Of a stretch of DNA of 64,000 bases, positions 12,727 to 27,902 are shown one piece after another. Where the stretch lies: positions 20,183,058 to 20,247,057 of the forward strand of contig OY970822.1 of assembly GCA_963853835.1 (NCBI GenBank), written 5' to 3'. The notes under the pieces are model-generated. The model was not told the origin of the DNA, made no database searches, and saw only the letters and a list, made by a program, of their open reading frames with translations. The first letter of the stretch is position 1. Every line of letters begins with the position of its first letter. The DNA comes from Calendula officinalis. Lineage: Eukaryota; Streptophyta; Magnoliopsida; Asterales; Asteraceae. A program made the position numbers and the translations under genes.

Positions 12727-12872
12727 GGGGTTTTTTAAAATCCAAATGTTCATCCTTCTCCGAAGACCAAACCGAACCGAAACAAAAAACGATGAATTTT
12801 CAAAACCGGTAACATGTTATCGGTTTTAGTCAGTTTTCAGTTCGGTTTTATCGCTCCAAATGCTCACCCCTA
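12727..12872. mobile_element. Short ACCGAA/CGGTTT-rich element, probable hAT-like MITE copy
   Basis: The arms (CCAAACCGAACCGAAAC and CAGTTCGGTTTTATCG) face each other around AACATGTTATCGG. The right end reads GCTCACCCCTA, matching the TAGGGGTG-type end of the elements at 35863 and 38602. The left end is uncertain (AAGGGGTTTT near 12727) and no clear target duplication was found. Confidence 0.5.
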
Positions 12873-13181
12873 TATTTAGATGTGAAGTGTACCTTTTTTT
12901 TAAGCTCAGCAAATTCTGTCTAGTCACAAACTCCCAAGATAAGTACCTGATATTATAACGAAAAGCATACAAACAAAAGCAAATGTAGTAAAATATCAAA
13001 TACTATAAACTCAAAAGGCATTAAGAAAAGAATGTAAATGGAGATCAAACACGTCATTTGTAACTTTGCAGTAAAAAATAATTCAGTTTCTACCATGTCA
13101 ATGCACCAATAATTCTGAAAATTGAAATGAAATTTTAATCTCAAAACACAATAATTATTATTGAAATAAAAGGTGTTTCGC

Positions 13182-14283
13182 TTACTCATTTAACATTTCC
13201 AACATAGTATCTAGCACCTGGATAGCCTTCAAAACACTGATCACAATGCAATCAATAACAAATATAAAATTATGACCATTTGAAATAAAAAATAAATTGA
13301 ACATATATTAACACCTTGTCTCTAAAAACAAATAAAAAATTAAGAATCCTTTATTAATATGTTTATATGTTGTTGGGTCCCATACTGCGATTCAAAACAC
13401 GGATTTGACCACACCAAAAAGGTAAATACAAACCCTAAAAACACGATTCGTCAGTTGTATCCTTATCAGTAATCATCATCTCCTTCATTCTGTATACATT
13501 CATTTCTAAATCCACCCCATCTGGACAGTATAATAAATCAAAAGAATCATTATATGAGTCACACAATATTTATCACATTACCACATTAACATTGTGTTTT
13601 TAATGAATTTAAACTATAAAATTATAATTAAGTTAAATAATAGAGAGCAATTACCACTTTCTGCATAGGCAGACGTTTGAAATACCTTGATTGCTTCTTC
13701 AACATCTCTACTAAAAGGCTCTGACGATCAGTTGCAAGAGACTGTGGACATTAAAATTTCAAAAAAATAAAAACAAAATAAAACTTCTGACCGTAAACAG
13801 AACAATTATAATGAAAACATATAACTTTTCTGATAACTTATTTTCCAATGAAATTGAAGTCTGGTGGACAAAGAAGTCCAAAAATATGTTAGGTTACAAT
13901 AAACACTCGGAAAGAAAAAAATAGAGAAATGCAAATAAGTAATCAAAAATTAATTACCTGTAACATACAAAAAGACCACAAAACCTCGAATTATCAAACT
14001 TCCATTGTGTTCTTTGTCATCCCATTTTGTAGTTCCCATAAACCCTAATAAGAACAAATCGAAAAGGAAGATAAAAGAAAAAAGAAAGATAAAAAAAGAT
14101 AAAAGAAAAAAGAGAACATGATTGTAAAAACCCTAAGCAGGTTACGATAAGAAAAAAGAAGGATAAAAGGAAAAAGAGGGACAAATCAAAATGTAACAAA
14201 CCTGTGCAGAAAATTGGACGGAGAAGAAGGTGGTGGCCAGGGGGAGTCGACGTAGGGGTGGGCCGGAGACTATGTGAACTCAT
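13182..14283 (-). CDS. Unrecognised candidate spliced gene or gene remnant
   Basis: Four stretches look like exons: 14283-14202 (ATG, MSSHSLRPTPTSTPPGHH, donor CACAG|GTTTG), 13741-13655 (29 whole codons including SLLVEMLKKQSRYFKRLPM), 13520-13445 (VDLEMNVYRMKEMMITDKD) and 13236-13182 (VLKAIQVLDTMLEMLNE, then TAA). The last two join in phase; the phase between the 29-codon exon and the next does not fit, so an exon is missed or the gene is broken. The product would be short, charged and helical. I do not recognise the family. The TAA overlaps a GTAAG that could instead be a donor, so the 3' end is uncertain. Confidence 0.3.
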
Positions 14284-14488
14284 GAAGGATCGCTGCTTTT
14301 ATGGGGGTGTGAAAGAAAGTAAGAAACTGTGTTAGGGTTTATGTGATTTTCAAAAGTTTGTCCTTTCGTATCCCGATAAGAAATCGTTCAAATGCCAAGA
14401 GGCGGTAACTGAAAAGGCGCGTGTTGTTTTTGTCCTGCAGGGCGAAGGAGAAAGTTATTTATAGTCAGTGTGTTTGTATTTAAAGCAA

Positions 14489-14600
14489 ATGTAGACGCTA
14501 GACCAAGTGGTTAGGTTCATGTCATTTAAGCAGGAGGTCACTGGTTCGAGTCATAACTGATCCACTTTTTGATTCATTTTCTTAAAATCTCAAAATAGAA
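14489..14600 (+). mobile_element. Possible tRNA-derived SINE head with A and B boxes
   Basis: TAGACCAAGTGGTTAGG (near 14498) resembles a pol III A box, and GGTTCGAGTCA (near 14543) matches the B box consensus GGTTCGANNCC except at the last base. They are spaced about as in tRNA genes, but the acceptor and anticodon arms do not fold as a tRNA. A T/A-rich stretch follows. This suits a tRNA-related SINE; the 3' end and target duplication could not be set. Confidence 0.4.
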
Positions 14601-14784
14601 AGAAAATGGCTGAATTTTCAAAAAGCTATTTAAGGAAAAGTCCTAAATGCTTTATAAGTAGTAGAGATAATATACGAATTATGAAATTTTGCACTAAAAG
14701 ACAAATTTCACTGTTCATTCATACACAAATGTTATATAGTTAATGACCGCTTTTTTTACCAATTTGAAAATAATTAAGTGCAAG

Positions 14785-15292
14785 GGATGTGCAGAAAACC
14801 CGAAAATCCGAAACTAAACCGGAACCGAGCCTACCCGGAATTGGTTATTCGGTCCAGTTTTCAGTTCCCATTATATGCCAAAATCCGGTTTCGGGTTTAC
14901 CAGTCCCGGTTGCGGTCTTTTCGGGTTTGGAACCGTCATTTAAATAGGTATATAGGCTTACGAGTTTTCATATATATATGTCAAAATATAATATGTATAT
15001 AGGCTTTTAATAAAAACATATTTTACTTGAAACAACCCGTGAACACCCGCAAACGTCATACCTTTATTAAAAATACGCTTAAATATTTAACACTTGGAAA
15101 GGTATAATCGAATGGCAAACACAAAACCCGAGTTCACCGGTTCTAAACCCGCTTGAAGACCGAACCGGCCCGGACTCAGACCGGGACTGGAACCGGTTTA
15201 ACCGGTATGGTTCTCGGTCTTTGAAATTTATTTTTCCGATCTCTAGATTTACCCGTTCTGGTGCGGTTCTGAAACCAAATACACGCCTAGTC
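14785..15292. mobile_element. CCGGTT/AACCGG-rich inverted-repeat element, probable hAT-like MITE
   Basis: The left end AAGGGATGTGCAGAAAACCC and the right end (reverse complement TAGGCGTGTATTTGGTTTC) are loosely inverted. The arms are dense in CCGAAA, AACCGG and TTCGGG motifs around an AT-rich core (14940-15100). No convincing 8-bp duplication, so an old copy. The small ORF at 14778-15002 is this repeat read in frame. Confidence 0.45.
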
Positions 15293-16969
15293 TAATGCTC
15301 TGGAGTAAACTCGTTTACTAATAATCTACTGAAAATTTACAGAAAAGTAAACTCGTTTTATTAAAGAAAGGGTAACAATTGAATACCTCTACTTTAAGTA
15401 ATTGTGACATCAAATGATTATAGTTCGATAGGGGCCCAATTAGTCACACTAGAAGTTTTCCTCTCATTATTGTCCCCATAAATTTCTACTTTATTATTGG
15501 AAGCTAGCTTCATTACAAGCCAAGTTTAGCCAGCCTATCATGTTATAAAATGTTAATTAAACATTTAAACATACTCACAAATAAAAATGTCATATTCTAC
15601 TTTAAAATTAAGTTCTTTTGTATATACTTTTACTAGCTTTTTGACACCTCAGCTTACATAAATTCACCGATCAGCAATTATGATATAAACAAAATCTCTA
15701 TCAAAACAACTATATAAATATTCGGACTTGTGCACGAATACTATTTTAAAAACTTATTCGAACTCGAGTTGAGTAATCATTAAACGAGCTTAAATTTCCT
15801 GATATTTAACTGGACTCGAATCGTTAACACCCTTGTTTACAACCACCACAGATTGTTATCTTCACTTACATGCTTTGTTTACGCATCTTAAATCACAATC
15901 ATGTATGTAGTTATTGATCATCATCTTCCATGTCCATATCGACACTTTTTTTGCTGCTAATTATAAGCTTTAGATATTTTAAATCTTTCATAATTTTTAC
16001 TTTAACTAGAGGACCCGCATCTGTTAGTCTTTTCTTAGCTTCTTCACTGAGTGTGTTGCATATACACACACATTTGTACGTTTCTACGCATGTATATGTA
16101 TACAGACATATTTATTAAAGCAAATAAATTTTATTTAATATAAACTTATCAAACATTTTAAATGTCTTTATAAAAAATAATAAGTGATCGTTTATTCATC
16201 TAATATGAAAGTGGTGTTGTTTAGACTTTAGAGCAATGTTACGATGGTCAGTTGAACCGGCACGTCAACTATCACCTTCCTAACCGCCTTTAAACTAAAA
16301 CCACCTTCCCAAATCAATTTCATGTGGTTTTCCAATCAAGTATACAAATTGAAATCGTCTTCAAATCGTGTAATTTCCGATGAGTCGGTTCCCAAAATAG
16401 CCTAATCACCTTTCAAATCGACTGGGTTCCCATGATTTGTTTTCAAAATTATCGTATCATCTTCCAAACCACTTGAGTCGGTTTCCAATCTCGACAAATC
16501 AGCTTCCAAAATTATAGGCTACAACTGGGTTACGAGCGGTTTCTGGGTCGTTGGGTTTCACAAAAACTTTCCGAGTTGCAATGGGTTATTAAAGAGCAAA
16601 GACTAGTTGTTGGTTTCCAAACTCGTTGTGCTCTCGTCACCAATGGCACCAACCTCGTCGTTGGTTGCCCTCGTCGCCACCCTGACGTCTGGCACAACCT
16701 CGGCGCTGGGATTTTTAGAGAGATACATAGAGGAATATGTAGAGAGAGGGGGGAGGGAAGAGGGAAAGAAGTTATATGGTTCGTATGAGCTTGTCAGTTT
16801 CTTGTCCGTATAGAAGAGGATGACGTAGCGTTAGTTTCTTGTCCGTATAGAAGAAAATGATGTAGCGTTACTGATAAGTTAGATAACATGTCATGGTTGG
16901 GAAATGCATAAGGAGTATGTAAAAACTAAAACTATGTGCTATTTTTTAAATGTCTATCAATGACGCATA
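15293..16969. other. Intergenic DNA with a short tandem duplication, no gene seen
   Basis: No recognisable gene. Two overlapping 68-70 codon frames near 16580-16810 lack homology and end in a GA-rich tract. A unit of about 38 bp containing CTTGTCCGTATAGAAGA and ATGACGTAGCGTTA-like sequence is duplicated in tandem at 16795-16832 and 16833-16870. Confidence 0.5.
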
Positions 16970-17232
16970 AATCTTCTTCTATATATGCACCTACATTTGA
17001 TTTAGATTTGACAACTCACCCGTTTGCAGCTCTCTGATTGGTTGCTTATGCAACGTGTAATTCACACATTGGTCAACAAATTCTATGCCACCTAAGCTGC
17101 CATGTAGGAGGTTACTGGGTATATGAGGCCTCATTTTTGGAAACCCGAATCTCAGTCATTTCGTTCACCTACCGTTTCTCTCATCCTCAATCCGTGATAC
17201 TGTGTTCCTGTCGCATTTTCTTCCAGGCACTT

Positions 17233-18884
17233 TGTAACGACCCGAAATTTGAAATAAAATAAATTATGGGAAAAATATGATAAATAAGGATAAATCGTTT
17301 AAAACACGTAGGAATTGGTTTCGTGTCATTTGGACATCGTACGAGGAAGTTATGGACGAAACCGGGTCGAGATAAAGTTGGAAAACTGCAGCCTCGGCAA
17401 TCTGGGGAGTTCGCGACGCGAACTCCGGTTCGCGTTCGTGAAGTCGAGGCAGAGATTTTGGTGGTCAGACGTGAAGAGTTCCCGACCTGTTACCGATCGC
17501 GAAGTGCTCCCGACACGCAGAGTTCGCGATGCGAACTTCGGATAACGATCGCGAACTGTTGACGAGCAGAATAAAATCGGGTTTGAGCTAGGGTTTGCTC
17601 ATTTCTCACCCTAATCGTGGTGCAGCCGTTTCTAGAGAGAGAAAGGGCGATCTTAGTGTTCATGAGCTCAAATCTTCACCATCTTGAAGGATCTAAACAT
17701 CAAAGGTAAGATTTCTTGATTGTTGATGTTATCTAGCTAGTTATGAACTTTATTTGGGTGGAAATGGTGGTTTGGGGAACCATCCAAGTCATCTTTGGGG
17801 AAGATGACTAATCATGGGTGTAGAACACTCATTGTAAGCTTGTTAATGATGTGTACAAATTGGATTTGGGTTTATTGATGAAAATCTTGAACTAGGGTTT
17901 TGGGATTTCACCAAGTTGGATGAACTTGGTGGTTAAGAATGTTGTTATGGGTTTATTGGTAGCTAGTTATGAATAATAACTAGATTTTATGATGATATTG
18001 ATGGTAGGTCAAGAAGACCTAAAGTTTGATGACATTTCACAAGTTGGAATGCAAGGATTCGTGTTATTAGACACGATTTGGAGTTAGCTTGGATAAGGTG
18101 AGTACATGTGAACTTTCAAACTGGGTACATAGCTAGTAAATGTTTTTATGATTAAATGATTTTTATCGAGTCATTAAGTAATTTAGTCATTTATGTGATT
18201 TATGATGAATCGCTTGTATGATGGTTAAATGATTGATTGAATAAGAAAAGATGGAGCTATAAGCTCATAACGATAAAAGATAAGAAATGGTGACGATGAT
18301 GATTTCCCTAGGGCCGTAGTAGATTGGAGGCATTCCGGTTATTACGGTACCTTTAGGTTAGTGGTAGATTGGAGGCATTCCGATTACCCAATACCTAAGA
18401 GTCCCGGTAGATTGGAGGCATTCCGGTTACCGTGGATATGATTGTCTTGATAGATTGGAGGCATTCCGATTATCTTGACATTGGCCAAAAGATGAAAGTA
18501 AAGAAGTGATCCAAATGAACCTAGTAATATTATTTTAAGTTAAATGATATTATGTGACTAGTTGTTTATCGGGTTCAAAACCCATGTATCTCACGAGGCA
18601 ATTTTGTCTCACGTACTATGTTTGTGTTTTGCTATGTACTCAGGTTCAAGATCGTTGGATTAGAGGGTCGCGATAGAAGTGGCCTAGTGTTGATTAACTC
18701 GGGAACTTGTAGGTAGTTCTCGTTTATCCTATGGTTATGATATTATCCTTGTAACACCGGATTTTACAACTCTGATAAATGTTTTAATGGTTTTTGTTAA
18801 ACCGTATTTTTGGGAACATTGGACATTGTATTATTTTTATTTAAAAATATGTTTAAAAGATGTTTTAAAAATTGAGGTGTTACA
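17233..18884 (+). mobile_element. Solo LTR (1,652 bp), Ty3/gypsy-like, 5-bp target duplication CACTT
   Basis: The insertion begins TGTAACGACCCGAAATTTG and ends TTGAGGTGTTACA, so TG...CA with TGTAAC/GTTACA inverted ends. CACTT lies at 17228-17232 and again at 18885-18889, and the sequence of repeat copy 1 resumes exactly afterwards. No internal coding region: a solo LTR left by LTR-LTR recombination. It carries CpG-rich palindromes (17408-17424, 17521-17537) and a fourfold internal motif. A chromovirus-type assignment is only a guess; strand is given as read TG to CA. Confidence 0.88.
18317..18468. repeat. Fourfold motif TAGATTGGAGGCATTCCG inside the solo LTR
   Basis: The 18-bp motif recurs near 18318, 18365, 18409 and 18451, separated by 27-35 bp of variable sequence, each time followed by G/ATTA(T/C). 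This is a minisatellite-like array in the LTR, possibly in its U3 region. Confidence 0.8.
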
Positions 18885-18951
18885 CACTTCACCATCAACG
18901 TTTTTCCCTACGAATCAATTGTTAGTTTCGCATTTCCGGTGAGTATTTATT

Positions 18952-19037
<86 letters not shown>

Positions 19038-19357
19038 TCTTCTATATATGCACCTACATTTGATTTAGATTTGACAACTCACCCGTTTGCAGCTCTCTGA
19101 TTGGTTGCTTATGCCACGTGTAATTCACACATTGGTCAACAAATTCTATGCCACCTAAGCTGCCATGTAGGAGGTTACTGGGTATATGAGGCCTCATTTT
19201 TGGGAAACCCTAATCTCAGTCATTTCGTTCACCTACCGTTTCTCTCATCCTCAATCCGTGATACTGTGTTCCTGTCGCATTTTCTTCCAGGCACTTCACC
19301 ATCAACGTTTTTTCCTACGAATCAATTGTTAGTTTCGCATTTCCGGTGAGTATTTAT

Positions 19358-19416
<59 letters not shown>

Positions 19417-19743
19417 TCTTCTATATATGCACCTACATTTGATTTAGATTTGACAACTCACCCGTTTGCAGCTCTCTGATTGATTGCTTATGCCACGTGT
19501 AATTCACACATTGGTCAACAAATTCTATGCCACCTAAGCTGCCATGTAGGAGGTTACTGGGTATATGAGGCCTCATTTTTGGGAAACCCTAATCTCAGTC
19601 ATTTCGTTCACCTACCGTTTCTCTCATCCTCAATCCGTGATACTGTGTTCCTGTCACATTTTCTTCCAGGCACTTCACCATCAACATTTTTCCCTACGAA
19701 TCAATTGTTACTTGTTAGTTTCGCATTTCCGATGAGTATTTAT

Positions 19744-22390
<2,647 letters not shown>

Positions 22391-22695
22391 CTTCCTCCGA
22401 TTCAAAATAAGTGCTACACTTCTACTTTCATGGTTTTTGAAGTAAAATAGTGTAATGATGGTTAAATTAGATCAAATGTATGATTAGTGGATAATGGGTC
22501 CCACACCTTTTGAATAAAGTGGGGTTAATGATGTTTAAAAGTAAAAAGTAAGGGCAAATGAGTCATCTCACTTTGTTAAAGTAGATAGTTAGTGGGTGTG
22601 GGTCCTACTATTTTTTGCCATTTATGGAAAGTGTAGCACTTATTTTGAATCATCCATTTATGGAAAGTGTAGCACTTATTTTGAATCGGAGGAAG
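22391..22695. mobile_element. Stowaway-like (Tc1/mariner) MITE, 305 bp
   Basis: The ends are CTTCCTCCGATTCAAAATAA and its reverse complement, an inverted repeat of about 30 bp, flanked by TA on both sides (22389-22390, 22696-22697). This is the Stowaway pattern. The right inverted repeat is partly duplicated: TTTATGGAAAGTGTAGCACT occurs at both 22621 and 22658 with following TTATTTTGAATC. No coding capacity. Confidence 0.85.
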
Positions 22696-24139
22696 TATAT
22701 TTTAATCATTATACTTAATCATTTACATATTTTTTTCAATTTCAGAAGAAGTCAAGTGGTTGCGACCTTATGTTGATGAACCTGCTTACACTCATCTTCA
22801 TTGGGTATTTCATCATTTATAAAGTACCTGTGTTCACAGCTGAAATCGCACTCAAAAGTTTAGGAAGTGGATTAACAGCAACGAATCAGGTTTTTAAACA
22901 CATTAACACCTATTTCACTCAAAATTATTCACTCAAAATTTGTTCACCAAAAACTGAATCTTGGCATTAAATTGCATTTGTAATAGGGACAATGCTAACA
23001 TGGGGAATCTTGGCATGTGCAGGTATCCAAAAAACCTTTTAAAACAAAAACTGAATTTTTGTATTTTATTTCGTATGATAGATGAAGTATGGTGATTGAA
23101 TTTTGCTGGTAGCTGCTACTGCTGTAGTATTGTTGTGTGGCTCTTTGAGAAAACTGCATTAGTGCAACAAAAACAGGAAAAAAGCAGCAGCGAAAAATGC
23201 AGTATAATGCAGGAAATAAACTGCAGAAAACTGCAGGAAATAAAAATGCAGCAAATAAAACTGCAGGGAAAAACAGTACAATAAAACAACAAAAAAACAG
23301 TCGGGTTTACCAGTTCTGTACCGGGAAGAAGACCGACCCGATGTGTAGTCAAACCGTACCCGGAACTGGTTTTACGGGTCCGGTTTTCAGTCTTTTGAAA
23401 TTTGTTCTTTCGGGTTGCCGGTTTTACCGGTTCCGGAACCGAACACACCCCTACTAGAAAGTGACTATATTATCATCTTTAATTTTTATTAATACCAATA
23501 GTCTAAACTGTCATTATTACCATTTTATTCAAATATTTGTTAATATGATTTCAGACATTATCAGCTTTTGATTTCGTGATCCAGAGATATCTACAATAAG
23601 TGCTGCCAAAATGTGGGAATTTCGTAACCTTAATATGCACGGATCCAAGATTGTTCTTTTATGCCAAGAATGAGGTATCTTTCTTTTCTTTAAAAAAAAA
23701 TAAATCACAAAAGCTAATTAATAACGTGTATCATTTGAAAAATAAAAAAAATATATATCTATTTTTTTAATTTTTTAGTGGTTGGTTTGACGTCTAGGCA
23801 TGATTGGTGCTGTTGCGTATCATCTAAATCTACACAAGTCATTTTTGCGTCATTTTTGCATTCCACACGGTGGGGCCGAGGCCGGAATCGGCTCGATTGG
23901 TATGAAGGAGCATTTGGTACCATATTTGCCTTCACACTCTTTGATAAGCAATAAATTTAAATGTATACAACAAAGATGGTAGAGTTTTTGAACCTCGTTT
24001 ACCCTGAAAAATATCAAAAGATTTTATCCCTCCTACAACTAAATATCTATTTTATTTCAGTTACCTTATACAAACTTATGTTTCACATTGTTCACATGAA
24101 TCTGCTTTGACGTATTATATAGTCCAACGCGTCCTATTA
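22696..24139 (+). other. Repeat-rich stretch with a membrane-segment-like exon fragment
   Basis: After a TTTCAG acceptor, 22746-22890 stays open and encodes a hydrophobic run (LMLMNLLTLIFIGYFIIYKV) followed by AEIALKSLGSGLTATNQ, then a GT. Nearby pieces TMLTWGILACA (22987-23022) and ATAVVLLCGSL (about 23112-23147) also look like membrane-protein exons, but the phases do not join. Probably a decayed gene fragment of unknown family. Confidence 0.25.
23300..23455. mobile_element. CCGGTT/GGGTTT-rich fragment of a hAT-like MITE
   Basis: Motifs GGGTTTACCAGTTC, CCCGGAACTGG and GGTTCCGGAACCGAACACAC match those of the element at 14785. The right end ACACCCCTA resembles the TAGGGGTG terminus. The left part is missing or unrecognisable. 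Confidence 0.4.
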
Positions 24140-26999
24140 TGTGACAACCCTCGCAATCGGGTATTTGACCCGACAATTTTTATAGCTCATTTTGTCTTAG
24201 TTCAATCATCCCATTTATAATAACATTCATGTTACATTTAAGTCTAGCAAAAACATGCATTGTGTCATTAGTGCACATCATTTTTTTAGACACGTGTCAG
24301 TTGTCTACAAGTCGGTACACTTAAACTATAATATAGCGAGCTGGTGACTCAACATACACTCGAACCGAACCCAAAATTATAAATTGTTTTATAATTTATA
24401 TTGATAATTTGGATAAAAAAACATGTACGTAAATTATACATAAGTACCATTCGTGACATATTATATTTTATCGAAAGTTAAATAAGTATGTACACCAAAT
24501 AATGACTAATACTTCGTGTGATAATTTAAGAAATCTAAAAGTTTCATTTTATCTTTATCCGAAAACCCACATGTGCACGTTTACTTCACACAACAAACTA
24601 TACGACTTTTCTTGATAATATCCGTTATTTTAACAACCAGATACCCACGTTAGCCATTATGACCATCCTCTTAATAAGCTACAATTAACTACCACATCTC
24701 ATCATTTTCTTCACGTTAACATACACCAAAAACATCTCTATCGGCATTTTTACGCACGCACCAGAAACAAAAAGAAATAGACGTAAAGTTTCCGGCGAAA
24801 TCCCTCACTGAGTTTTCTTTCTCGTTGTACCTGCAACTTCCGGCGAAGGTATTCTCGAACCTTATGATATACATGTTTGTGTTCGTCCTATCGTTTCTTA
24901 TTTGGCTTATGTTCTGTTCAGTTTCTTTCTCGTCACTTTCGGTAAAACAAGCAACACCTCCGACGATCATTTTCGAGAGCTTCTCTATCGGTCTCTCGGT
25001 TTATCTCTCGATATAGGTATAAATCTTTAAAAAAAAATTTGGTATTACAAGCATACGTAATGGTGATTTCGTATTCAAAATCTGTTTTTCCGGCAAAACT
25101 CGAAATTGCCGGCAGCCTAAGAGCTGCTGGAGTATATAATTTTCTTTTGCTCGTCAAAACCCATAACACAGATAAATAAGCCTACGTTCTAATAACTCTT
25201 TTTGTTAACTAAGTTGTAGTCCAACTTCTGTTTTTTTTTTAAATATTAAACATTAAATTATTAGCCCGGGATTTCTTTTTGTAGCCACACTCCCTAACAG
25301 TCCAGTCTCGTTTTCGTTTAAACAGAGCCCACTTTGAATTTCCTTTTAAGTCTAAAACATTTTCATGTTTTGAGTCCATCAATGTTAAGGACTAATTTAC
25401 ATTTAATTATATAAAGTAGATTAATTTTTAAAAAAAAAATAAATCGTAGTAAATCCTTTTAATAATTATTTTCTTATATTATCAAAAGAAACAGTTAGAT
25501 TTAATGATTTGGTTAATTTTCTTTAAGTGTTTAATTTTGTTGATAATAATGAATTAATTATGATGATTTAAAATTTATTTTATTTATATTATATATCACA
25601 AAACGTGTAGTTTCAATCAAAGTATAAAACGTATCTAAGAAAGTACATATTTTAAATCATAAAATCGTTTACTTAAATAACTTAAACGAGTCATCAACGT
25701 ATCATTTGAGTCAAATTCCCGTTTAGGGAATCATGTTGCATCATTTAGCATAAACGAGTCATTTAGACCGTCCCTCATTTGTATACTTCTATGCATATAG
25801 GCACTAGAAGTCATTTGGTTGGAAACCACATTGTTACCTACATTTTGCTAGCATTGCATCAGGTGAGTTCACAGCCCCACTTTTTACCGCATTTTATTTA
25901 ATGTTTTACAACTTTGGGGTGAAAAACATAATAATTATAACTATTTTTATAAATCTATCTGTGACTGTAAGTTTACAACTTCTCTTTTACTCTTTTATTA
26001 CATTTTTAACTATTTCACTTTTGGAGTGAAAAACATATCAACTATTTTATAAATGTTTACAATACATATAAACGTTTACTATATCGTGATGAAAACTATT
26101 TTTGGAAACTAGACAACGAATCCTTATGCTTGGACTAAGTTTAGATGTACATGGAAGTGCGTATATGTTACATACATAATCATTAACTAGTTGCGACTAG
26201 GCCCTGGATATGCAAATAGTACTATTGGCGGAGACCTACCCTCCCACGTTATTGATCATTTATCGGTGTTTACCGACCACGAGGAGTGCATATCTAGCAC
26301 GTTTAAGGTTGTTGTTTTGATTATGGACTTAGGGTCAGCATTTTAACTCAAAGGCTTTGCAACCCTGTTGGGGGGTCACCGTCTATTATGTTTCTACTAC
26401 TGCTCTGGGAGCAGGCCAATTTTAATATTTTTATATATCATCACACTACTTTTGTCAATGATGACAACAAAAACTATTATATCTACTAACGCGAGTAAAA
26501 TCGTACAACTGCTCTCGGAGCAGGTCATTTATAACGTTATTATTACCACACTATTTTTGCCAACGATGGCATACAAAAACTATTGTTTTTACTACTGCTT
26601 TTGAGCAGACTATTTTTAACGTTTTATACTATCACACTATTTTTTTCCATTGATGGCATACGAAAACTATGGAACTATTTTTGATCTCATTAAAACCTGT
26701 GAATTCACTCAACAATTTTGTTGATACTTTTACTTATGTTTTTCAGGTAACTAAGCTAGGCATTGAGTCGCATGCATTGGGAGTCAATCTTTCATTTCAA
26801 ATAAGATGTCACATTTTATTTCATTTTTATTAAACTATGTTTGGATTCAAATGACTTTGATTACATTAAATTTTTGGTGACATTACTTTTTATTAAACAT
26901 TTTTGAAACTATTTATTGTTTACAATAATCATATGCTTATGTATACTCGTGAAGTCGCACGCCCGTTTTTCCGCAAACCACTTTTGGCGGGATGTGACA
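24140..26999 (+). mobile_element. Solo LTR (2,860 bp) with 5-bp target duplication TATTA
   Basis: It starts TGTGACAACCCTCGCAATCG and ends CTTTTGGCGGGATGTGACA. TATTA flanks both ends (24135-24139 and 27000-27004). The opening TGT(A/G)AC(A/G)ACCC is shared with the solo LTR at 17233, suggesting related Ty3/gypsy families. No gag or pol inside; the open frames at 24716-24970, 24825-25016 and 26368-26604 show no family resemblance. The length is large for one LTR but within the range of long plant LTRs. Confidence 0.8.
26385..26665. repeat. Three imperfect ~105-bp repeats inside the long LTR
   Basis: Units near 26393, 26505 and 26588 share an ACTGCTCT(C/G)GGAGCAG-type core (degraded to ACTGCTTTTGAGCAG in the third), then ATCACACTA-TTTTT and GATGGCATAC(A/G)AAAACTAT-like blocks. 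The CTC..GAGCAG core is self-complementary. Confidence 0.65.
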
Positions 27000-27004
27000 T
27001 ATTA

Positions 27005-27812
27005 TGACATGGTTTGTTTTGTAGGCTTTATATAACATTCTTGGGATTCAATGTCTTTTTTGTTATTATAAGTATCGCTATTGCATGTGTTGTTGGTGTT
27101 GATGTTGTCTAACTTGCATCATTGTAATTGAGTTGCAAAAAATAACCATCCAAAAAGCTAAAAAATATTTACAATTCAAGAAAAGAAAAGTGGATGTTAT
27201 TTTTAATAATAGTTTTGTAAGCATTTCTTATGTATTCGCTAATTATTCATGAAAATTTTATATGAACAGGAGGTTGCATATAAGGATGATATTAATCATT
27301 TTGCATGCTATAAATATGATTTTTGTCTCACTGTAGTGTAGTTTAAGTGTATTACAAGGATGATATTAATCATTTTGCATGCTATAAATATGATTTTTGT
27401 CTCACCGTAGTTTAAGTGTATTACGATGATGGAGAATCACATTGAGGAGAAAAAGAGCGCCGAAGAGGAAATTGTTCATATTTTGTACTCCAAATACTAT
27501 GAATGTAATAATGTTATCTGCATATAGTTTTTCACATTTTGCGATCTAATTCAACAGCAAATGTCGTTTATAAAGAAGTCTTATTTCGTCTATAAATTTT
27601 ATGTAAAATTTTCTTCATGTATCAAATTTTGTACAAACTCATCATTACAGCTATCGATTCTTATGTCATTTAAAATTATTAATATTTGTTGGTATTTATC
27701 TATAATATAAATCTTGAAGCATGCCCGCCCAGTCGGGCGGGCTATGAAGCTAGCAATATATATAAAAGTCCGATATGTAAAACCTCATAATGACATTATA
27801 AAATATGTTGTT

Positions 27813-27902
<90 letters not shown>

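Noticed and set aside
14489..14560. A functional tRNA gene
   Set aside because: A and B boxes are present but the acceptor, anticodon and T arms do not pair.
18317..18468. Regularly spaced 18-bp repeats as a CRISPR array
   Set aside because: Only four copies with uneven 27-35 bp gaps inside a plant LTR; no cas context and a eukaryotic genome.
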